From the NCBI GenBank assembly GCA_910588325.1, contig CAJUPP010000066.1, positions 1-20,168 of the forward strand: 20,168 bases of DNA, in the 5' to 3' direction. This document shows positions 14,938-20,168 of the stretch, piece by piece. The DNA is from an uncultured Hungatella sp. GTDB taxonomy: Bacteria > Bacillota > Clostridia > Lachnospirales > Lachnospiraceae. Position 1 is the stretch's first letter. Every line of letters starts with the position of its first letter. The notes beneath the pieces were generated by a model. That model searched no databases. It was given only the letters and a program-made list of their open reading frames with translations, and was not told where the DNA came from. The position numbers were made by a program, and so were the translations under genes.

Positions 14938-14971
14938 GGCTTCTGGGGTTTTTCCTCAGGAGCCTTTGTTT
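14938..14971 (+). terminator. Rho-independent terminator of the DUF177-rpmF operon
   Basis: GGCTTCTGGGG (14938-14948) pairs with CCTCAGGAGCC (14954-14964) over 11 positions, including two G-U pairs, across a TTTTT loop, followed by TTTGTTT. It lies 43 bases after the rpmF stop and should close the operon. Confidence 0.85.
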
Positions 14972-15151
14972 ACATAATACGGCTTTCCGAAAAGTTTCTA
15001 GGAGGGTCCGAAGACTTTCCGAAAAATCGCACCCTGAAATTCCGAATTTTTCTCCGAAAATGTTACTTCTCTACTGAAATTTTTGGCGATTTTTGAAAAA
15101 GTGACAGGACGGTGAAAAATTAAAAATTTCGTAATAAATGCCCGAAACAAG

Positions 15152-15182
15152 AAAAAAACTGCCTCCATAGATATGAAGGCAG
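15152..15182 (-). terminator. Leftward rho-independent terminator without a clear gene
   Basis: On the minus strand CTGCCT (15182-15177) pairs with AGGCAG (15164-15159), the inner bases CATATCTATG forming the rest of the hairpin, and the descending arm runs into TTTTTTT (15158-15152). It would end a leftward transcript coming from 15200-15400, where only a 20-codon ORF is visible. Confidence 0.6.
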
Positions 15183-15423
15183 ACAGCATCTTAGTATTCT
15201 ATTATTTCAAAGAAAAAATATTTTATCACTTCCCTCAAAACGGACTGTGACAAAAGATAAGGTTTTCATGATTTCGCCATTGGACACCCTCTTTTATTTC
15301 TGAAAATTACTCACGCACAATGTGCGTCTAATGTGCGGATGCTCTTAGCTAATTTCAGTTTGTGAAGTCAGTTCACAAACATTTATAACCCAAAATACTA
15401 AAATTTCTATAAAGTATGAAAAT

Positions 15424-15463
15424 GACCACCTGTTTGTTTTGCATATGGCAGGAGGTCTTTTTT
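15424..15463 (+). terminator. Rightward rho-independent terminator without a clear gene
   Basis: GACCACCTG (15424-15432) pairs with CAGGAGGTC (15449-15457) with one A-A mismatch, followed by TTTTTT (15458-15463). No coding sequence lies just upstream on this strand, so it would end a non-coding transcript, act as a read-through block, or be a relic. Confidence 0.6.
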
Positions 15464-15623
15464 AAGGAGTCATCGGTTGCTGCAGATTTTGAATAATTTA
15501 TAGTGATAATGAGATTCTGCTGTGGATCATTTCCTCTCCAGGCTATGTTATCTCAATGGTCGAGAGTTATTTAAATGACATTGGGAGGAATCGTAACGAA
15601 CTTGGTAATGAGTAGGCAGAGGA

Positions 15624-15652
15624 ACCAAATTTGTCCTGGGACATATGATATA
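15624..15652 (+). promoter_or_regulatory. Possible mother-cell (sigma-K/E-like) promoter for the collagen-like gene
   Basis: CATATGATATA (15642-15652) fits the CATA-nnn-TA form of sigma-K/sigma-E -10 elements, and ACC lies 15 bases upstream (15624-15626). It sits about 50 bases before the ATG. The match is short and could be chance, but it agrees with the spore-surface type of the downstream protein. Confidence 0.3.
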
Positions 15653-15699
15653 GTAAGCCAAGCATAGTGGCTGCTTTATAACTCAGAAAGGAGAATAAT

Positions 15700-16542
15700 A
15701 TGTTTCCGGATGAATTTGAGAAATGTAAATATTCAGAAGACTGGGAAGACATTGAATGGGAGAAGAACGATTTTGAAGAGGAAGATAGTTTGCTGTCTGT
15801 AACTCAGTGCTGTGGAAATCAGTGCTGTGGGAATCAGTGCTGCGGAAATTGCTGTGTAGGCCCAAGGGGGCCTCAAGGCCCTCGTGGACCTATGGGATAT
15901 CCGGGTCCTCGAGGCTTTCAGGGACCGATGGGAGTTCCAGGACCTACGGGAGCAATGGGACCAGCGGGCCCTACAGGCCCGCAGGGTCCGGCAGGGGTGC
16001 CAGGTGCGGTTGGTCCACAGGGGCCAATAGGTCCACAGGGGCCGATAGGAGCGCAAGGTCCGGCGGGAGCGACAGGGGCATCGGGTCCAACTGGTCCACA
16101 GGGCCCGGCAGGAGCAGCGGGGGCGTCAGGCCCGACAGGTCCGCAGGGTCCAATAGGAGCGACGGGAGCGGTAGGTCCAACGGGTCCGCAAGGTCCAGTG
16201 GGAGCGACAGGAGCGACGGGAGCAGTAGGTCCGATGGGGCCGGAAGGTCCAGTGGGAGCAACGGGAGCAGTAGGTCCGACAGGTCCGCAAGGTCCGGCAG
16301 GAGTGGCAGGAGCGACGGGAGCGACCGGTCCGACGGGTCCGCAAGGCCCAGTGGGAGCGACGGGAGCAATAGGTCCGACAGGTCCGCAAGGCCCGGCAGG
16401 AGCGACGGAGCCATATATTTATACAAAAGCACTGCAAACACGCATGGTTACGGGATTTTCCGCAAATCAAAATAATACGGAAATCTCTATAATCACACAT
16501 ATTCCCATAGCAGGTAGGTTTGGACAAGCTGAGAGCCAATAA
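15700..16542 (+). CDS. Collagen-like Gly-X-Y repeat protein (BclA-like surface/exosporium candidate)
   Basis: This 280-residue protein has three parts. Residues 1-35 are strongly acidic (EFEKCKYSEDWEDIEWEKND). Residues 37-52 are a cysteine block with QCCGN repeated and ending CGNCC. Residues 54-236 are an unbroken run of about 61 Gly-X-Y triplets, rich in GPTGPQGPxGATGA, which should form a collagen-type triple helix. The last 44 residues are non-repetitive and short compared with the roughly 130-residue C-terminal trimerisation domain of BclA-type proteins. That points to truncation, or a different trimerisation device such as the N-terminal cysteines. No signal peptide is present, as in exosporium proteins that are assembled from the mother cell. 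The SD AGAAAGGAG is strong. It stands alone between gene-poor DNA and the rpn gene. Spore-surface location is an inference; a phage- or element-borne collagen protein is the alternative. Confidence 0.88.
   Translation: MFPDEFEKCKYSEDWEDIEWEKNDFEEEDSLLSVTQCCGNQCCGNQCCGNCCVGPRGPQGPRGPMGYPGPRGFQGPMGVPGPTGAMGPAGPTGPQGPAGVPGAVGPQGPIGPQGPIGAQGPAGATGASGPTGPQGPAGAAGASGPTGPQGPIGATGAVGPTGPQGPVGATGATGAVGPMGPEGPVGATGAVGPTGPQGPAGVAGATGATGPTGPQGPVGATGAIGPTGPQGPAGATEPYIYTKALQTRMVTGFSANQNNTEISIITHIPIAGRFGQAESQ
15859..16407 (+). repeat. Coding tandem repeats of the collagen tract
   Basis: The DNA for the Gly-X-Y region is built from 9-base units combined into longer near-identical blocks such as GGTCCGACAGGTCCGCAAGG and GGAGCGACGGGAGCA, recurring from about 16080 to 16400. 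Blocks differ mainly at third positions in the left part and are more alike on the right, indicating recent duplication there. Slippage would change length in 9-base steps without a frameshift. Confidence 0.85.
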
Positions 16543-16582
16543 CCCCATAACAAAAATTCAATGGAATTTAATACATATTTTA

Positions 16583-16611
16583 TTGTAAAGGAAGTTCATA
16601 TTTTATATAAT
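16583..16611 (+). promoter_or_regulatory. Sigma-A promoter for the rpn-family gene
   Basis: TTGTAA (16583-16588) and a perfect TATAAT (16606-16611) are spaced by 17 bases, about 58 bases before the GTG start of the nuclease gene. Confidence 0.6.
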
Positions 16612-16669
16612 GGAAGTGTGGTAAGAATGATTGGTTTACTGTAGTAAGATGAGAAATTGAGGTGATAAG

Positions 16670-17539
16670 GTGCAAAATGAAACAAAGCAGGCAATACAGC
16701 TCCAGGATATTAAAGCAAAGCGTACTGCAAAAAATAGTGTATTTGTAGATCTTTTTCAAAATAAGTATTATCTGTTGAAGCTATATAAGGCACTTCACCC
16801 GGAAGATGTTATGGCAACAGAAAATTCGTTGACAGATGTGACTATAGAGAATGTATTGACAGATAATTTGTATAATGATTTGGGTTTTATTGCCAATAAC
16901 CGATTGATGATACTGATAGAGGCTCAGTCAACGTGGACGGTCAATATTCTGCTTAGAATATTGCTGTATCTGGCACAGAGTTACCACGAATATTTTGAAC
17001 GAACTTGCCAAAATTTATATAAGAGCAAAAAAGTCAGAGTACCCAAGCCGGAGTTATATGTGATATACACGGGAGCGCAGGGGAAAAAGCCTCATATATT
17101 GTCTTTGTCAAAAGAATTTTTTGACGGCTTAGAGATAGATATTGATATAAAAGCGAAAGTTATCTATGAAAGTGACAAGGATGACATCATCAATCAATAT
17201 ATTATTTTTTGCAAGGTATATAATGAGCAGATCAAATTGCATGGAATGACCAAGCAGACAGTTACCGAAACAATCCGTATCTGTAAAGACAGAAACATAT
17301 TGAAGGAGTACCTGGAAAGCAGAGAAAAGGAGGTTGTGACAATTATGATGAGTTTGTTTGATGAAGAGCAGATTATGAAATCTTTTGTCCGAAGCGAAAA
17401 GTATGATTTGGCTAAAGAGAAGGCCGCTCTTATGCTGCAAAAAGGGAAAATTACAGCAGAGGAAATCAGAGAATATTTTCCAGAATTGCTTGAAAGCGAC
17501 ATACAGGAACTGGAAGCGGAATTTGTACCATTTGCATAA
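16670..17539 (+). CDS. Rpn-family recombination-promoting nuclease / PD-(D/E)XK putative transposase
   Basis: This 289-residue protein belongs to the Rpn/PDDEXK_2 group, often annotated as transposase_31 or 'PD-(D/E)XK nuclease family transposase'. The N-terminal half holds the nuclease core: TAKNSVFVDLFQNKYYLLKLY, then Asp70 in NDLGFIANNRLMILIEAQ, with Glu84-x-Gln86 as the D...ExQ active site. This is followed by RILLYLAQSYHEYF and KPELYVIYTG. Members cut DNA, and E. coli Rpn proteins have been linked to recombination and phage defence. The start is GTG at 16670, five bases after GAGGTG. The C-terminal part (residues 226-289) is helical, with KITAEEIREYFPE resembling a small regulatory tail. 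An internal AAAAGGAGG precedes in-frame ATG 17345 by 11 bases, so a 64-residue C-terminal product is possible. It has its own promoter; codon use is AT-rich like the neighbouring mobile genes. Confidence 0.85.
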   Translation: MQNETKQAIQLQDIKAKRTAKNSVFVDLFQNKYYLLKLYKALHPEDVMATENSLTDVTIENVLTDNLYNDLGFIANNRLMILIEAQSTWTVNILLRILLYLAQSYHEYFERTCQNLYKSKKVRVPKPELYVIYTGAQGKKPHILSLSKEFFDGLEIDIDIKAKVIYESDKDDIINQYIIFCKVYNEQIKLHGMTKQTVTETIRICKDRNILKEYLESREKEVVTIMMSLFDEEQIMKSFVRSEKYDLAKEKAALMLQKGKITAEEIREYFPELLESDIQELEAEFVPFA

Positions 17540-17632
17540 GAAAAAGTAACAATAAAAACAGACCTATCATAAATGATTGATTACTATCAAGCTTGTGAGC
17601 CGCCCTAAACCACTATATATAGTATTGTTACA

Positions 17633-17664
17633 AATGGCATGACTGCTATTGCAGCCATGCCATT
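17633..17664. terminator. Long hairpin downstream of the rpn gene
   Basis: AATGGCATG-a-CTGC and GCAG-c-CATGCCATT form a 13-bp stem with one mismatch and a TATT loop. The downstream TATTATC tract is only partly T-rich, so it is a weak intrinsic terminator or a bidirectional dyad. It lies 94 bases after the rpn stop. Confidence 0.45.
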
Positions 17665-17735
17665 ATTATCATAGATATGCGATATTATCCTAATGAATCA
17701 ATTACGGCTTTTGCCTTCTTAGAATCATATACTTA

Positions 17736-17981
17736 TTGATTGCTGAACTTTCCTGTATTCCGGAAGGTGTTTTAACAGAATGCGATGATGTTTCCGACCG
17801 AAAAAACAATGCTTTTGGAAGTTTTGGAGGACTGGGAACGATGTTGGAAGCCGGAGGGCTTGATTCGCATAAAAATTTATATGAGTATTCAAAAGCGGCT
17901 ACTGATGTTGATGTAAATAAATCTCAGCTTTTTCAGGATTACAGAAAATTTTTAGAGATATTGGAGCAATTAAAGGCATAA
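17736..17981 (+). CDS. Small hypothetical ORF, possibly the 3' remnant of a decayed gene
   Basis: The open frame gives 81 residues from a TTG; no ATG with a ribosome binding site precedes it. The part after about residue 22 looks like real protein (NNAFGSFGGLGTMLEAGGLD, then an amphipathic C-terminal helix ending FLEILEQLKA), while the first 20 residues do not. Just upstream, another frame reads MRYYPNESITAFAFLESYTY before a stop, so a gene spanning about 17680-17981 may have been broken by a frameshift near 17735. The family was not recognised. It lies 27 bases before the 22-codon ORF and the DUF6870-like gene, so it may be the first member of the recombinase-linked group. Confidence 0.35.
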   Translation: MIAELSCIPEGVLTECDDVSDRKNNAFGSFGGLGTMLEAGGLDSHKNLYEYSKAATDVDVNKSQLFQDYRKFLEILEQLKA

Positions 17982-18008
17982 ATGAAAAAGACAGATTGAG
18001 GAGAAAAA

Positions 18009-18077
18009 ATGAGTGTATTCGGTTTACAAGGCACAAGCTATCCCACGACAAGATTGATACGGAATTGTGGGAGGTGA
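18009..18077 (+). CDS. 22-residue ORF coupled to the DUF6870-like gene
   Basis: ATG at 18009 is preceded by GAGGAG with a five-base spacer, one of the best ribosome binding sites in this part of the window. The frame encodes MSVFGLQGTSYPTTRLIR followed by four more residues, then TGA at 18075-18077. One base separates it from the ATG of the next gene, and the SD of that gene (GGGAGG) lies within its last codons. It could be a leader peptide that couples translation, a real small protein, or the remnant of a longer gene. No function can be assigned. Confidence 0.4.
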   Translation: MSVFGLQGTSYPTTRLIRNCGR

Positions 18078-18078
18078 G

Positions 18079-18396
18079 ATGATATTGGACAAACAGGTAA
18101 TCATAGACTTTACTACTCGACAAATGAAAGGAGGCCAAAAAATATTGTCAGTAGAGCGGCTTGAGAGTATGAGTCAAGGTTCCATTGAGGACATATCCAG
18201 AGATGGTCTGGTAGATATTTGTGGCGTAAAGATTGATACCAGTTTGCCCGGCACTTTGCGTATGCTTCAGTATTTAGAGCAGATTCAAAATCCATATAAT
18301 TTTCTTTGTGATGGGATACCTGTACATATTTCCTTTGTCAATGAGGAACAGGAACTTTCTAAGACACTTGTTGATTACTTTTGCACTTTAAAGTAA
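18079..18396 (+). CDS. DUF6870-like small protein associated with serine recombinases
   Basis: This is a 105-residue soluble protein. The core from about residue 40 onward (DISRDGLVDICGVKIDTSLP, then a Q-x-x-NPYxFxCDGIPVHISF segment and a C-terminal helix) resembles the DUF6870 proteins often encoded directly before large serine recombinases in clostridial mobile elements. That assignment rests on memory of the motif R-x-x-LVDI-x-x-VxIDxSLP...IxNPYxFxC and was not checked by a search. The first 35 residues (VIIDFTTRQMKGGQKILSVE) are extra relative to that core. The start at 18079 follows GGGAGGTGAG closely; a longer frame from a GTG at 18067 is less likely. It is 65 bp upstream of the recombinase and probably in the same transcript. 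A role in recombination directionality or regulation is possible but unproven. Confidence 0.6.
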   Translation: MILDKQVIIDFTTRQMKGGQKILSVERLESMSQGSIEDISRDGLVDICGVKIDTSLPGTLRMLQYLEQIQNPYNFLCDGIPVHISFVNEEQELSKTLVDYFCTLK

Positions 18397-18461
18397 TAAC
18401 TTTTTGGACAGTGTATGTTATAATTTTCTTGTGTGATGATTATAGAAAGATGGGAGGTTAA

Positions 18462-20162
18462 ATGGCTAGAATTAGAAAAGCCGCGAGTAGTGGTGTTCAT
18501 TCAGCTTCTCGCAAAACAATTTGGCTCATCGCTGCCTATATTCGTCTTTCACGGGAAGATGGAAACGATGAGAGTCTAAGCGTCACAAACCAGAAAAAAA
18601 TCATCGGGGAGTACCTGGAAACTTTTTTTGAGGGAGAGTTTATGCTGGTTGATTACTATATTGATGATGGTCTGACGGGAACCGATTATGACCGCCCGGA
18701 TTTTCAACGAATGATTCATGATATGGAAGCAGGAAAGGTGAATTGTATTATCTGCAAAAATCTTTCCCGTATGTTTCGGAATTATTCGGATCAGGGATAT
18801 TTTTTGGAAAAAATCTTTCCCATGAATAAAACCAGGTTTATCACAGTCAGTGATCCTAGAGTCGATTCTTTCCTTCACCCGGAAACACTTCAGGGACTAG
18901 AAGTCCCGATCAACGGCCTGATGAATGACCGTTTTGCAGCTAAGACTTCACATGATGTACGTGACACCTTCGCAACGAAACGCCGAAAGGGTGAATTTAT
19001 TGGAGCATTTGCTCCATATGGCTATAAAAAGGCCCCAGAAAATAAAAACGCTCTGATTATTGACGAAGAAGCCGCAGAGATAGTGCGAAATATTTACCAA
19101 TGGTTTGTTTATGAGGGTATGAGTAAAAATGGAATTGCACATCGGCTCAATGACTTAGGGATAGCGGGTCCAGCCGCTTATAAGAAAAGCAAAGGATTGA
19201 ATTTTTGCTGTCCTCAAAGCGGGAAAAATGATGGGCTTTGGTCGCCTAGTTCGGTTACTACAATTTTAAAAAATAAAATGTATCTGGGAATTATGGTGCA
19301 AGGGAAACAGACGGTAATCAGCTATAAAGTACATGATAAAATTGCTGTCCCAGAAGAAGACTGGTATATGGTTCCAGATACCCATAAGCCAATTATTGAA
19401 GCTGAATTGTTTCAAAAAGCGGCTGATCTTCAGACAAGGGATACCCGGACAGCACCGGCAGGGAGAAGTTTACATTTATTATCTGGTTTTATCCGCTGCG
19501 CTGATTGTAAAAAAGCGATGACAAGACAAAAAACAAAAAATTTTGTTTATTATTATTGTCGTACCTTCCGGGAAAAATCAAAAAACGCCTGTACAAAACA
19601 TACAATTAAGGAAGAAGTAGTGGTTAAGGCTGTTTTAGCAGCAATCCAGGCACAGATTTCTTTAGTTGGTTCTTTAGCTGAGGTAGTGGAAGAAATTAAT
19701 AAGTCACCTGTTGTCAAAAATGAATCAACTCGTTTGACGGCTATGCTTCATCTTCGCCAAAAGGAACTAGATAAAGTTATCAGTATTTCGGATGGGCTTT
19801 ACGGTGATTGGAAAAGTGGAAATATTTCCAAAGAAGAATATACTCGCTTGAAGCAGAAGTATTCTTCTCAGGCTGAACAGTTGAAAATAACAATCCAAAA
19901 CATTCAGTCAGAATATCAGGTGATGGCAAAAGGAATTTTAAAGAATGACCCTTATTTGGCCTATTTTCTGAAATATAAAAATGTAAAGGAACTGAACCGA
20001 GGAATTTTAGTTGATTTGGTAAAAAATATTTATATTCATCAGGGTGGTGAAATCAGCATTGAGTTTAATTTCGCGGACCAGCACCGCCGGATTGTAGAGT
20101 GGATTGAAAATAACCAAAATGAACTGACAATTATTGGGGAAAAGAATGGGAAAACAGCATAG
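18462..20162 (+). CDS. Large serine recombinase (TnpX/TndX-like)
   Basis: This is a complete 566-residue serine recombinase that would cut and rejoin DNA to move a mobile element. The catalytic N-terminal domain shows AAYIRLSRED with the nucleophile Ser30, the substrate loop DDGLTGTDYDRPDF, and the arginine motif CKNLSRMFRN. Next come the recombinase domain (FAPYGYKKAPEN... EIVRNIYQWFVYEGMSKNGIAHRLN, then SSVTTILKNKMYLGIMVQGK), a zinc ribbon (Cys346, Cys349, Cys366, Cys377), and a coiled-coil segment (about residues 425-485, KQKYSSQAEQLKITIQNIQ). No catalytic residue is missing. The SD GGGAGG is four bases before the ATG. The N-terminal extension of about 20 residues (ARIRKAASSGVHSASRKT) is basic. 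It follows the DUF6870-like gene, and its stop is six bases from the window edge, where AGAAGG could be the SD of a further gene. Confidence 0.95.
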   Translation: MARIRKAASSGVHSASRKTIWLIAAYIRLSREDGNDESLSVTNQKKIIGEYLETFFEGEFMLVDYYIDDGLTGTDYDRPDFQRMIHDMEAGKVNCIICKNLSRMFRNYSDQGYFLEKIFPMNKTRFITVSDPRVDSFLHPETLQGLEVPINGLMNDRFAAKTSHDVRDTFATKRRKGEFIGAFAPYGYKKAPENKNALIIDEEAAEIVRNIYQWFVYEGMSKNGIAHRLNDLGIAGPAAYKKSKGLNFCCPQSGKNDGLWSPSSVTTILKNKMYLGIMVQGKQTVISYKVHDKIAVPEEDWYMVPDTHKPIIEAELFQKAADLQTRDTRTAPAGRSLHLLSGFIRCADCKKAMTRQKTKNFVYYYCRTFREKSKNACTKHTIKEEVVVKAVLAAIQAQISLVGSLAEVVEEINKSPVVKNESTRLTAMLHLRQKELDKVISISDGLYGDWKSGNISKEEYTRLKQKYSSQAEQLKITIQNIQSEYQVMAKGILKNDPYLAYFLKYKNVKELNRGILVDLVKNIYIHQGGEISIEFNFADQHRRIVEWIENNQNELTIIGEKNGKTA

Positions 20163-20168
20163 AAGGTT

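Larger units (their letters stand above)
14972..15699. other. Gene-poor region between rpmF and the collagen-like gene
   Basis: About 730 bp hold no convincing gene. The left half repeats CCGAAAA-type motifs (near 14985, 15017 and 15053). The middle has two outward-independent terminator hairpins (15152-15182 leftward, 15424-15463 rightward) and two clean dyads, ACGCACA-A-TGTGCGT (15313-15327) and GTTTGTGAA-GTCAG-TTCACAAAC (15358-15380). A 20-codon leftward ORF (15269-15207, MKTLSFVTVRFEGSDKIFFL) ends 25 bases before the leftward terminator. The DNA is AT-rich and may be a remnant of deleted or inserted material. Small RNAs are possible, but no clear promoter was found for either terminator. 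Confidence 0.5.

Noticed and set aside
15859..16407. Tandem repeats considered as a CRISPR array.
   Set aside because: The repeats are coding 9-base units without unique spacers of constant length, and no cas genes are present.
15807..16475. Long Ser/Arg/Gly-rich frame and minus-strand Leu/Pro-rich frames across the collagen tract.
   Set aside because: The 9-base periodic DNA keeps all frames open. Only the Gly-X-Y frame has a start, an SD and a sensible protein.

Overview
The window looks like a chromosomal segment of a Gram-positive, probably spore-forming anaerobe of the Lachnospiraceae (Clostridium cluster XIVa). The basis is the strong AGGAGG-type ribosome binding sites and sigma-A promoters, a four-cysteine L32 protein of the Lachnospiraceae type, a PduL-AckA acetate module, a BclA-like collagen protein and a TnpX-like large serine recombinase. 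The family assignment is an inference from gene content; no species can be named.

Left part (1-1900): leftward genes for a PotB-like ABC permease (cut by the window edge) and a compact formate/nitrite transporter, then a leftward tRNA-Leu(CAA) with its own promoter and terminator. A divergent sigma-A promoter at 1739-1767 starts the rightward genes. Its leader carries a large palindromic element, and a diverged half copy lies at 8235.

Core rightward cluster (1932-9469): a membrane-anchored zf-HC2 protein, polA, coaE (overlapping polA), a WalJ/YycJ-type metallo-hydrolase, the ACT-domain UPF0237 and UPF0210 pair, and a Methyltransf_32 methyltransferase. These are housekeeping genes for DNA repair, CoA synthesis, cell-wall homeostasis and modification. 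An orphan lipoprotein gene (9686-10531) follows, AT-rich with its own promoter, and it converges on the leftward tmcAL tRNA-modification gene.

Metabolic and ribosomal block (12009-14971): pduL and ackA form an acetyl-CoA to acetate/ATP module in which PduL takes the place of Pta. A 156-bp composite inverted-repeat element then separates ackA from the DUF177-rpmF operon, which has a near-consensus promoter and ends in a strong intrinsic terminator.

Accessory block (14972-20168): the usual rpmF neighbour plsX is absent. In its place come about 730 bp of gene-poor DNA with two facing terminator hairpins, a collagen-like Gly-X-Y surface/exosporium protein, an Rpn-family PD-(D/E)XK nuclease with a possible intragenic start, a probably decayed small ORF, a 22-codon ORF, a DUF6870-like protein and a complete large serine recombinase. 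This block is AT-rich and reads as a mobile or horizontally acquired region whose right side continues past the window.
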